DNA of 64,000 nucleotides from Gerris lacustris. Lineage: Eukaryota > Arthropoda > Insecta > Hemiptera > Gerridae. A program made the translations under genes and the position numbers. Where the stretch lies: positions 58,721,311 to 58,785,310 of the forward strand of contig OX578282.1 in NCBI GenBank assembly GCA_951217055.1, given 5' to 3'. Shown piece after piece: positions 38,166-50,600 of this stretch (positions within the stretch are counted from its first letter, which is position 1; each line of letters begins with the position of its first letter). Below the pieces are notes generated by a model. That model was given only the letters and a program-made list of their open reading frames with translations, ran no database searches and was not told where the DNA came from.

Positions 38166-41100
38166 AGAAGCAAAACCTACAATAAGTAGTCACCAATGGA
38201 AGAACCAATATGAAACCAACTGCGAAAGCTTACACACTAAGATAATGTAAAGCAACCAACAAGTAGTTATGTAAGTAGTAACAAAGTAGCTGTCACCTCC
38301 CTACGAAAACTTAAATTTTATCTTTTAGGTCAACTAAATAAAAGTAAAACATAAATATAAATTTATTCTAAATTTGTTTTTTTTATTTATTTATTTTTTT
38401 CAATAGAACATTATTTAATGTTCTTTATAAAGATTACAAGTAAGTGTATTACAAGTTTTGAGTGTTTTTATTTCATAATTTTAACTTAATTCTTAAAAAA
38501 AAAACTTTATTTACAAAAAAATCATATTTACAATATTTCCTTTTTTTAATTAATTAAAGTTCCATGTACAAAATAGTCAAGATTTTTTGAGGACACAAAC
38601 AAAAAAAAAATAAAAATGTTTTTAGCTAATATTCACATGGAATGCGAATTCTCATTAAAATAACACTATAAAACAAACAAAAAAATAAATTAAATACATA
38701 AAATTAAAGAGCAAAAATTAAAAATTATTATATATTTTAGACCCAGTTTTACCACATCTTTCTCTTAATAATTTATTTGTTATGTGCATAAACTAACTTT
38801 TATAACTATAACCACACTATTATTGAGTTTTAACCACAACTGGTATTATTAATTAGAACAAATTTATTTATTTTATTTAATTAATCAAATGTTTAAAAAT
38901 TGTTAGTGAATATAAAATATTAAAAATTATGAAAAAAAAGTTGTTTGGTTTTTTTGATCAGTATTTTGAACTAAATATGAATTTGGGTGTTTAAAAATTC
39001 TGGCATTAATAATCGATATTAGCAATTGGAATTTGGAATTTTTATTAAAATATATATATTGGGATAAAATAGGATCATAAATAGGGGAAAAAGCTTTTAA
39101 TTTACAAATTTAAAATATTAACTGCAACCTTTGTAATTATCCAATATAATATATTGCGAATGCTCATAAAATTATTAGGGGAACATCTAATGTTTAACAG
39201 AAATAAGCAAGTAAAATCCACATTCCCAAGAAGATTTGAACTTAAACACTTCTCAAATTAAAATACTTTACGGAAAAATTTCATGAAAATTAAAAATTTT
39301 ATTATCTTGGGCCAAATAATATTGTATTTCTTTCATAAATAAAAGTAAAATTGGCAAATGGACCAAATAATACCTATATGCATACATTATTATTCAATAT
39401 GAATTGATTATAGTTAATTTTACAATCAGTCACTGAGAACATAACCCAGTTGTTAGTGGAAGAACATGCAATGGTTTTTAAATAATTGTAGAATAATGTG
39501 TTCTTGGAAAATCATGAAATATATATGGATGCAATACATTGTTAACAAATCATCCACTAACACAGACATCTGCTTATAGAACAATAAGATTTGGAAATCT
39601 TTTAAGAGGTATTAACTCAGATTATTGTTGGGAGTTTAATTTTAATTTATTTAATAAATATTATTAAAACAAAAAAAAAGGAAAATGGTAGACGAATATA
39701 GAGAATTGTTGAGGCAGTTAACACTGTAATCATTATGAAATTTTGTTGTTGAAATAAATATTAAATAGTTTAACTGTCTGACTAAACAAGAATAGTTTTC
39801 TTTATTCCAAATAATTAAATTATTTATATATTTTTTCAAAAAAATACATTTGAAACTAAATTACATAGATAAAGATGCCGTTCTTTTAGCAATAACATCC
39901 TCCTATATTAGCTGAAACATCCTGGGGAACTGATTCTAATACTAAACAAAAACATACCAGAAAGATAGAAACCTAGCCTGTTTGTTAATTTGACAATAAC
40001 AAATCCCCTGATAAAATAATCCCAGCTATAGGAGCATATCTTGATGATTCTCTAGCGTGATCGAACTCTAAAATAAAAACTAAGATTCCTCATCTTTGAA
40101 TTACACAGGTCTAGGAGTAGGGAAAAATTTCAAGTCCAAGTCTTATTAGCAGAGTGGATTTAATTTTTTAAATTATTTATTAGTTAATTTTTTAATTTTT
40201 CTTTTCGTTTAGGAGAGCAGTGCAGTATAGTGATAAGGAATTAAAAAAAGATATCTCTTCGCCAACTTTAACTTTAAAATAACCAATTCATTAGTTAAGT
40301 GTTTAACTGCCTGGCCGAGCCACAGGGAGTTACAGCCGGGAGTTATGGCATAACTCCCTGTAAATTCAGTGCAGCCAACTTAATTCTAGTAAAAGACTGC
40401 GTTTATTACCAACATGATTCGCAATTAGCTATTTTTTAAATATTTCTTTGTTTTGTTTCAAAACACTCTGTTTTGAGTAAATGTTCTATTAATTGTGTTG
40501 TTTTTAGTTAAATTTATTAGTTATTTTTTTAAATTTGCTCGTTTTTATTGAAATATAAAGTTACGTAAAATAGATAAATAAAGAATGATCATGGAAGATA
40601 ACTTAGTGGACCTTGATGAACTGATATCTATTTTTTGTTGAATAAAATAATTTAAAATTAAAATCTTTCCATATTTGTTTTCTCCCTTCTGGAGGTAAAA
40701 TCTTGTACGTACTTCGGGAATAAAAATCACTTGCACCCTTGTGAAAATTAACTCTCTCAGCTTCGCCTCAGGAACCAGGGTGCAATCACTTACTTTACTC
40801 CCTTGGTGCGTAAATAACTATAACTCTCAACTTTTACTCTGAATTTTATTTTTCAATCTCTTTTCATAAGCACTGGAAAATATAGTATAACTGTATTATT
40901 ATTAATACAGTTAATTTTTTTAAACAACATGAAGTTCCTTTTTTAAGTATTGCTCTTCACAAAGTTGCTTGCATTGCTCTTCAAGTTTTTTACTGTAAAA
41001 AAATAAAAGATTGGACTTCTTGTTTAGGAAGATGCATTTTTTTTTTTAAACAAAACTTGTATTAATGTAAAAGGCATTTATCCACTATTTAGTGAATAAA

Positions 41101-41497
41101 TTGTTATTAATTAAATAATTTAAGGGAAATAAGTATCTGAGGTAACAATAAAACTATTAGGTTCCAAAATTAGCTTATTTCTAATTAAACAAATAATGTT
41201 TTAAAAGGTTTACAGCTTTAAAAATAATAAATTTGTATTAGTTATGCAATGTACTTTTAGTTCCGCAGTATTTTAAATAAATAAAAGAGTTGAAAGAAAA
41301 TAAACAGGAAAAGATTTTAAACCAGAATTGCCGCAGACTAAGGATAAGAACACAGAATGCTTTTATAGAGATTTAAAAAGTTTCATACTTATTTAGTTTA
41401 TATTTTAAAATTATAAAATAAAAAAATCAAACAAATAAAGTAAGGAATATTAAAAATAGATTTTTTTTTTTAAATAAAATTTAAATAAACAAAATCT
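38166..41497. other. AT-rich gene desert
   Basis: Intergenic between the converging mRpL1 and Wapl genes. Long A/T runs and no conserved coding island. The only structured patch is the CTTCGCCTCAGGAACC module described separately at 40735-40825. Confidence 0.6.
40735..40825. repeat. Hairpin repeat module, CTCCCTTGGTGCGTAAATAACTAT type
   Basis: CTCTCTCAGCTTCGCCTCAGGA, then GGGTGCAATCACTTACTTTA and CTCCCTTGGTGCGTAAATAA. The same modules in the same order occur at 62036-62160, and partly at 1414-1610. Confidence 0.6.
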
Positions 41498-41682
41498 AAT
41501 AAATCTATATTTTTTTCCGGAGGAGACCGCCTTGGAGATTTTGTGTTTCCTGACATTGTGAAGCCATTTCAGGGATCATTCTCAAGGGAGTTGCTCATAA
41601 TGAGTCATTTGCAACTGTCAGGATTCAAAAAATGTCTGGTTCGATCTTGCCTCCTCCAAAAGATATAGATTTATTAGGCTCT
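41498..41682. mobile_element. Short TIR element, about 185 bp
   Basis: CTAATAAATCTATATTTTTTTCCGGAGGAG at the left and CCTCCTCCAAAAGATATAGATTTATTAG at the right are imperfect inverted repeats. GC is much higher inside than in the flanks. Confidence 0.6.
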
Positions 41683-42900
41683 AGATGTGGAAAACCTACA
41701 CTATAGAAACAAAATTCACAGATGTGTTGTTTATTTAAATTTTATACACGCCAGTTGGAATTTATAAAATTATTTAGTTTGCAAAATTCAATAATACTAG
41801 GCAGTCAATAAACGTGAGGATGTGGTGGTTTTATTTGTTATATTTTATTTTATTTTCTTATAGCCAAAAACAAAAATGTTAACGAGCTAAAATATTTAAG
41901 TGATTTATTTTTTAATTTTGTTTAAAGTGGGTTTTCATAATATTTTAAATAGAAAATTACAAGATGTGATTTCACTTTTCCAACTAATTTTTTATTATTT
42001 TACAAAATTATGAGATTAAAAAATAAGTTATTACAATAATAAAATACAAAAAAAAAAAAAAAAATTGTAGGAAATCTTAAATTAAATATTCAAATAAAAT
42101 TGAAATTGTGCATTAAGTTTACCTACATTGAATAAAAGCACTTAAGGGAGAAAAAGCACGTATGTGTTTATTTTTTTTTTTTAAATGTTTTTAAAAATAA
42201 TTATTGAAATATGTTTATCAATTTTTTTGATACAGATTAAAAAAGCTTTTTGATTAATTTTAATCGTTTCTCTTTTAAATATTTTTTTTGTAATTAAACG
42301 ATTAATTAATAATTATTAAGGCACCGTATATAGAATAACTATTAAAAAAAAACTGACAAAATTGATTTTTTTTTTCTTAAGGTAACAAGTATAATTTTTT
42401 TCCTATGTTTGATTTATTTAATTAAAATTGTTCTAAAATCCGACCTATTTATTTAAAGTTTAAAAAAAAATATATATATATTTATAAATTCTTTATAAAT
42501 TAAAATCTAAAAATATTAAAATAAAAACAAAAAAAAAAAAAATACTGAACACAATTAAAATGAAATAAATTAACTAACATAATTACTCTGTCTTAAAAAT
42601 GAATCTTAAAAAATATAAATAAATTACAAATCTTAAAAAAAAATTAAAATTAAAAGGTAATGAATTTAAAATGATAATTCGTCTTTTTAAAAAATTATCT
42701 TAAGTAAAAAAAAAAATAATAATAAAATATATATATAAAGTACACAATTACATCGGGATAATGTCTGAATTAAATAATAATAATAATTAACAGATTAACG
42801 ATTATTTAAGATGAAAATTGTTAATTTTTATACTACTATATTAAATAAAAAGGTACAGAGCCATAAGTTTTTTTTTTTTTTTAAGCAATAGCTCTAATTA

Positions 42901-43193
42901 CCCATTGAACACGTTTGGATCCACTGTGGTTTCTATGTCGCTAAGGCTGCTAGCAGTTGGATCCCTAGTGGATCCAAGAACACACTTCTGGCACAGAGCC
43001 GCTATTTTCCTTATGTATCAAACAGAACTGTCTTACAAGGTTCCGCCAGGCTTGTTTTCGTTAGTATCTGCAGAGGATCTCAACAGTTTTTTTTTTTTAA
43101 AAGATTCACATTTAAATCGTGTAATCTCATTCGGTATTTAAACTCACCAGAGAGGTGAGGTATGTTCCTGAATTGGAACACGTGTTGAATGGG
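42901..43193. mobile_element. piggyBac-like MITE, diverged relative of the CCCATTCAATGC family
   Basis: CCCATTGAACACGTTTGGATCC at the left and GGAACACGTGTTGAATGGG at the right. It shares GTGGATCC and CTTACAAGGTTCCGCCAGGC with the copies at 25839 and 57689, in opposite orientation. The flanking TTAA is no longer intact. The 78-residue frame across it is incidental. Confidence 0.6.
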
Positions 43194-44417
43194 TTTTTGA
43201 TTGATGAAAAAAAAAAAAAAAAAAAAAATCATGGAATATGTACCTTAAATTTTGATATCATTAAATGACACACGTCAAAAAAAACTTAGTTAGTCTGTTC
43301 TTCTCTTATTTGAGGGATTGTTTAAAAATATGATTTACTAACATCATGCAGTTTTTAAAATGAGTTTTAACTATTCTATGTTTAAAATTTTGACTTTTTT
43401 CAGGGTCAATTTGGTTTTTCTTAAAATTTCTTTAATGACAACCACTGGTAACATAAGTTGAAGGATTTATTTGTTAAAAAAATATTAAAACAGCTTAACA
43501 ATGCTAAAAAAAAAAGACAATGGTTAAGTCATTGTCATTTTAGTTAAAAAAAAATAATTTATTAAATCTATTATTCCAGTGGCTATAAAAATCAATATAA
43601 CTGTTAATTGGTGTCAAGAAATATTAGATTAATTCTATCTAAGTAAGTTTTTAAATTACAAATCATTTCTGGTCCGAATAGTTATGAGAAATTTAAAGAG
43701 GAAAAATGAACAATTTAGGAATTGAAATCTGATATTGAATACTCACAAAAGGTTATCATTTATCATAGATACCTTATTTTAAAAATGATTACAATTCATT
43801 CTTCAAGGATTTTTTCCTCATATGAATTTCAATAACCGTAAAAAATGTCCGCATTGATATAGTACTTTTTAGCTCAACATGAGCAAATGTTTTTTTTTTT
43901 TTTTTTAAATATGCAATAAATACCATTTCGATGCTAATAAAAATAATATAAAATCTCTTAATACAATATTTTAAAGATCACTAGAAGTGAAACTAGTCTT
44001 AAAATTGTTATTTTTTCCGTGGTAGGCTGTGAAATAGTAACTTTAGAGCCTAAAAAACATAGCTAAAATCCATTTTTTCATTACGTGGACTTAAAAAATC
44101 TTTTCATTACTCCTAGCTGTAAAGAAAAAATCTTTTACGTCCTAGGCACTAAAAAATCTTTTCTTTCCGGCGGGTAGTTGTCAAAACTTCCGTTAGTAGT
44201 GCTGCAGTCTTTGTAGAAATGCTTCTAGTACGATAAAAATCCGCTAGATGTCAATGCGTTTTATTTATCTTTTCTTATAGTGTAACCTCATTTTAAGGTT
44301 TCTGTTTTTAAGTCTTAAGTATGTACTAATATTTGTTATTATTATATATTGATTAGTGATTAATATTTAATGTTTTTTCATTGTCTGCTACCTCGGAAAA
44401 AATAGCATATGCTACGC
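43194..44417. other. Intergenic, probable Wapl 3' UTR and downstream
   Basis: AT-rich. On the minus strand an AATAAA (TTTATT on plus at 44260-44265) lies about 400 bp past the Wapl stop and is a candidate poly(A) signal. Repeated CTAAAAAATCTTTTC words occur between 44085 and 44165. Confidence 0.4.
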
Positions 44418-44519
44418 GACTGTGAAGTGTTTTTTCTTTACCTTGGCAATATTTACTGTCTCGCTTCGCTCGACAGTAAATGTAATTGCCGCGGTAAAGA
44501 AAAAACTCACTTCACAGCC
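44418..44519. repeat. Hairpin with 43-48-bp arms
   Basis: GACTGTGAAGTGTTTTTTCTTTACC...TTTACTGTC, loop TCGCTTCGCTC, then GACAGTAAATGTAATTGCC...CTCACTTCACAGCC. It lies in the first 250 bases after the Wapl stop, so it may be in the Wapl 3' UTR. Confidence 0.75.
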
Positions 44520-44670
44520 TTGTAACATAATATACTATTTTTACAGGCAATAATACAGGTTTTTTTTTTACCCCTAAACAAATTTTTTCGTGAGGTAAAC
44601 AAAAATTTCTTTTAAGATGTGACCTAATGTATTATTTATAAATGATAAAAATAACAAAACAAAATAGTTA

Positions 44671-47600
44671 TTAGTAAAATAATTTATGTTCTTCGGGTTG
44701 CGGTTCTTCTGTTTTGATTTTCTGATCGATGTTAGTTAAATTTTTAATGAGCATTTCAGTTGCTTTTATTCCTCTTGTACTTGCAGATCCAGACTGAAAT
44801 TAAAAATCAATTTTTTAAATAAAAGAATAACAAATCAACTGTAAATCTTAAAACATTAAAAAAAAACCTAGAGCAGGTGGTTAGTGACTTTTTGTACTGT
44901 GGGCCTGCATTAAGGGGTGATAAGACGACCCATTCTCTGCCATCTGGTCCCGTTCCGAGTTTCCCTTGCTCCAGTCTCCCCAACTCTTGACAGAGTCTTG
45001 CATTTACACGGCCTGACTCAGTTCCATCTAGTCACCTTTTCCTTAAGGAGACAGGGAAATCTGGTCCGATGATGAGGGATTACACAGTCGGTTCGCAGGG
45101 TAAAGAAGTGGAGGCCTATAGTTCCCCCACTTTTCTTCCCTACGTCAGATGGAATCTCCATCCGACCCTGTCTGGTTTCTCCCCCAAAACGTGACCAGGA
45201 ACACAAGTTACATAACCGGGATTTCGGGCAGGCAGGGCGTGGATCCGACTTAAGGAGACCAGATTGGCTCTTCTAACACCCCTTTAATATGGCACAACAG
45301 CCATGGAAGTCTCAGGATTACCAAAAGTTTATATTAATGGTGTGTATAAGGTGTATCACTCCATCAAGCTGCAATTGGAGGAGACAGAAATCAGGAGATC
45401 CATAACAGCTCTAGTTGGCAAACTAAAAGGTTCAGAGGATTCAGCGATAGATCGTTTGAAAGAGGGGGGATGACGGGACAAGGCAGTGTAGCCACCTCTC
45501 TTGTCCAACGTTGTCAGCTTGAGCTAGAGTGTTGGAGACCTTTCTTATTGAGAAAGTAACCTCTGATTGGCCACTGTGAGGGAATTAGTGGAAATAGCAG
45601 AGCCATTATTGCACTGACATATGCAGCAGATCAGTCTGCATCAATCCGTGGTCGAGTGAAGATCGTACGAGTGCTAGTTTGGTTTTTATAGCATCTTGAA
45701 ATCTGCGCTGCAGTTGAAAACCTTGCGAAGTACGAGCTGATATAAGGTTTTTATGGCAAAACAATATTCAGAAGCAGCTATTCATCGAGAACTTTGTGCA
45801 TTGTATGGACCAAGTGTTATGAGTGAAGGAGTTGTACATGAATGGATTCGTTTATTTAAAAGTGGACAGAAAAACATTCATGATTAAGAGAGAAGTGGTA
45901 GGCCATCATTAGTCACCAATGAACTCGTTCAGAAAATTAATGAAAAAGTTTGTGAAATTCAACGTTTCACAATTTCGGAGCTGTCTAATGAATTTCTAGG
46001 ACTGTGTTATACGAGGTAGTGACAGAGCAGTTAGGTTACCAGGAGTTCTGTGCTCAATATGAGCCCAAAATTCTTACCAAGTACCACAAAACTCACACTT
46101 AGCATTTGGCGGGGTTTTCAATTGTAGCGCACATTTCAAGATGCCTTCACTCGACCACTGCTTGATGCAGACTGACCTGCGCTACTCCCATTACTTCCTG
46201 TCCAGTGGCCAATCGGATGTTACTTTCCAATCGGCCATCGTATAAACATGGCTAAAGTCAAGACGGAGCCCACTCTCTAGCCAATTAGGCTATTTAGGGC
46301 TCTCACAAATGTTGTATTGTATATGTAAATTAAGTTTTGTAATAATTCGCATACAAAATATTTATACTGCAAGTATAAATTATTATTTTATTTTATTAAT
46401 ATTATTTGCTTTACTTATACTTAAAATTTGGTAACAATTCAAAACTGTATCCAAAATAAAGAGTATATTATTTATATTATGTGAACACAGCACCCCCACA
46501 CTGTGTTTCTGTGTAGGAGTCGGGAATTAAACCGGGAACTTCTTGCTTCTAAAGCACAAATGATAGCAAAGAGCAATCTGAGACCTGTAAGATAATATAT
46601 TAAGTTAATCAAATATATAAATAAATTAATCACTACTTACCGAAGCAGTCAAGTTCATAAAATTGAAGAATTTTTGTAAGACTTCAACCAATTTTGCAAA
46701 ATTTTGGTTTGGAAGGCAGTTCCTTACAAACAATTCATTATTCTGAAAAAGAAAATAAAAAATTAATAGACAAAACATACTTAAATTTAATCTACATCAT
46801 TACATCTACTATATTAGCATAAAAGTACCAAAATTACAACAGAGCTAACCTGATTTGAACCTGGGGGTGTATAAAATATACAACACGTAGAGGATTTCTT
46901 GAAGCCACAATTTTAATTGAATCCTTTTCTAAGCAAGTTTTTAATTGAGATAAAAACTTTACAGCTAATTCATATTGTATGTGCCAGAGAAAGTTCCTAA
47001 AGGGTGGTTAGAGGAGGTTAAATGTGGCTCTAAATCTCGGCCTGGCACATAAACTTGTAGACAACTTTACTTATAAATGATTGGGCTGATGAAACTTACA
47101 TTAATAACATAACAGAGTCCATTGAACAATAATTAGATTTAAATTTCTCTCCAGAATTAGGGACATAGTTTCTTCTCTGTCACATGGATTTCCACCCAGA
47201 ATGTTTTTTTAAACAGTTAGGTTAAATTATACTTATTTGTTCGATGTTTTGACCCCACATTGGGTCATTCTCAAGCTTACTGACTAGAAGATTTGAATAT
47301 TAACTTCATAAGGATTTTAGAATACAGAAAACTAAGAAAATTTGTAGGAAGAAATTTGAAACAATAAGTGAAATTAGAACACAGCTGTGATCATTGCTTG
47401 ATTCAGCTTGGAAATGACAGTGGGGGTCAAAATATCGCAATTTAATTCCTTAATAGGCCCAAATACTTAAGGATTGAAACCACAACCTTTTCCTAATTTA
47501 CTAATTAAATCTAAATATTCAGGTTTTACACATATGCAGATGCTCAGTAAAAGTTGAATTATAAGCTATTTATTCCACATGAATATTCTATACATTAAAC

Positions 47601-50600
47601 ATTTTTATAATACTAAGGTGTAACTGAATAACATAAGAATGCAAATTCATCCCTTAATAATTAACTATAAGAGAATATTACTAATGTAATTTGAAAGTGA
47701 GAGGTGTAAGATAATAAAGGATAAATGTAAAATTGAAAAAAAAAAATAAATAAAAAAATAATAATAATAATAATAATAATTACCTCATTGTCCATAACAA
47801 TATAACCAAGCAAAGTAGCAATATAAGCAGCAACAAACGTGTACTCCATGTGCCGACCAGCTTTTTGAAGTACTGAAAGAAAAAAAAAACAAGCAAAAAG
47901 AAAATTAATATTAAAATAGTCAGTAGTGGATGAGTAGTCTCTAGTGTAGTAGTAGTTGGTAGTGGATAAGTAGTCTGTACGTGTTTCTTGTATGATAAGC
48001 AAGTAGTCTGCAGTGTAGTAGTAGTAGTAGTAGTCTGCAGTGAATGAGTAGTCTGAATGTGTTTCCTATATGACAAGCATGTAGTCTGTAGTGGATAAGA
48101 TGATAAGTAGTCTGTAGCATAGTAGTACAGTAGAGTCTCGTTTATCCGGACCCTGCTATTCTGGACATCCCTATAATCCGGACGGGCCAAAAACTATGTA
48201 CAAATTGGAACCAGGGCCTGTTACGATTTATCAATTGTTAAGATAATTGGAGTTTCTGCTTTTATTGTCTAATAAAATGTATAAAATTGTTCCTAGTATA
48301 GTTTATAGGTGTATATTCAAACAGTCTAACACGAGGAATACCCAGTATTATGTTAAAAATTAACAGATTTAAGAATAAGTAAGAACATCGATAAATCTGT
48401 TTCGGTTCCATAGAAATGTAGGGAGGAAGATATAAAGGAAATGTATTCCAGGAAGTACAATTATATGTGACTGAGATGGGGAAGGGTTTTAAGAAACATG
48501 TAGCGGCGGCTCAACCCAGTTCCATGAAATTTTGCCAAGCCGCCAATGTAATGTCTCAACTTTTTGTGAAATGATTATCGCTCCTTGAATTTCATATCGG
48601 AACTCAGCCTGTTTCTCAGGAAGTCCCTTCTATACCTGCCACCTGCGTAGTAGATTGTCATTTTATTTTAATTCATTTGATATTTGACATGACTGGTGAC
48701 AGAACAGCTCTTAACTTAAATAGTGGACCTACGATGAACAATGTACAAGCATGATTTGGAGACTAATAGAAGTAATTTTTACGATAAAAACCTCGATTTG
48801 AATAGTTTTACTCTACTAAAGCTTGTTCTACAGACACATTAAAACTGATTCCGTTTAATCCGGACTTTCGGTAATCCGGACTGGGTTCGGTGCCGTTAAA
48901 CCCGGATTAGCGAGACTCTACTGTAGTCTGTACGTGTTTTCTGTGTGACAAGCATGTAGACTGTAGAGGATAAGTAGTCTGTAGTGTAGTAGTAGTCTGT
49001 ATGTGTTTCCATTATGGCAAGCGTGTAATCTGTAGTGTAGTAGTAGTCTGTATTTGTTTCCTATATGACAATTAAGTAATTTGTAGTGGATAAGTAGCCT
49101 GTAGTATAGTAGCAGTCTGTATGTGTTTCCTATACGGAAAGCAGGTAGTTTGTAGTGTAGTAGTAGTCTGTATGTGTTTCCTATATGGCAAGCAAGTAGT
49201 TTGTAGTGTAGTAGTAGTCTGTAGTGTAGTAGCAGTCTGTATGTGTTTCCTACATGGAAAGCAGGTAGTTTGTAGTGTAGTAGTAGTCTGTATGTGTTTC
49301 CTATATGGCAAGCAAGTAGTCTGTAGTGGAAAAGTAGTCTGTAGTGTAGTAGCAGTCTGTATGTGTTTCCTTCATGGAAAGCAGGTAGTTTGTAGTGTAG
49401 TAGTAGTCTGTATGTGTTTCCTATATGGCAAGCAAGTAGTTTGTAGTGTAGTAGTAGTCTGTAGTGTAGTAGCAGTCTGTATGTGTTTCCTACAGGGTCA
49501 ATCCATATGGACCGGTCCAGAGGTGGTTGCTCGACCATTTTAGAAAAAAATTATATTTTCCCTGTTGTTTCCCTCATATTTAAGGTGTTCAAAACAATGC
49601 TTAAAAAATTTTTATCTTAAACCGTTTAGGTGTGGCGGCCATTTTTGATTTCCTTCGCACGCTAATTTTTGTGTTTGTGGGCATTTACGTCAACGCTCAT
49701 ATCTCATAAACTATTTGTCCTAGAAGGCTGAAACAAAAACCAAATTAAAGGTAATTTCCCAGTGTTTAAATTAGGTTATGTCCATATTTCACCTAGTAAT
49801 TTTTTTTCCATGAGAAAACTTCACCTGAAGTTTGATATCAAAATCAAGAAAATTTCACTTTTCGGAAATTTTTTTCTGAAGGAAGGAGTGATATATAAAG
49901 CTTGATATTTTTTATGTGAGTAGGCATATATCAGTAGCATTACCCAAAAAAATATCAATGTTAAAACTTGAATACTTTTATTTTTATAAATTTTTGAAAA
50001 TTGAAATTTTTGAAAATTTGCTATTTTTGGGCCTCTATATCTCCGATGGGGCTGGTGATAAAATTCTGAAATTTGCACAACTTACAGGGCTCTTGTATTA
50101 GGTCAACTGAAATAAAAAATCATTTTGTATATTTGGGTAGCAAAAAAGTTATGAAAGCTCAAAAATGAAGGAAAAAGCTCCGTGATAAAGTCGTTTCTGC
50201 ACGCTTTATGGCTGATCGACATTTGATTTTTTGATGTAAATTTGTTTTATTTCCATTATTCAATTGGTTTGACATAGCCTGGATTGGTTAAATTCAAATA
50301 TATGTTTTTTAAAAAATTTTATAGCCCTGCTATTAAAAATCACTTTGATAAAAACATTGCAGATGTGTATATTAAACACATTCTTAACGTAATTATATTG
50401 TAACATTGAATAAAAATATGTAAATTCTTATCTTGTGCAACTGTAGGCCTATTTTACAATTTTTTTCAAAGTGATTATTAATTGCAATGCTAACTGAAGT
50501 CCAAAGTTTGGATAAAAAATTAACTGCAACTGACTGCGACTTGAAAATGTTTTCCAATGTTTTGCTATCTTCACCATCTGTTGATCCAAACTTTGGACTT

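Noticed and set aside
45304..45474. 57-codon frame MEVSGLPKVYINGVYKVYHS...
   Set aside because: Short, no recognised domain, and wedged between two transposon remnants in a Wapl intron.
48918..49543. Overlapping open frames of 206 codons (minus) and 140 codons (plus) with repeated YRLLLHY / GKQVVCS motifs
   Set aside because: Both are translations of the same in-phase minisatellite inside a Wapl intron. Openness on both strands is explained by unit length, and the array is interrupted by transposons.
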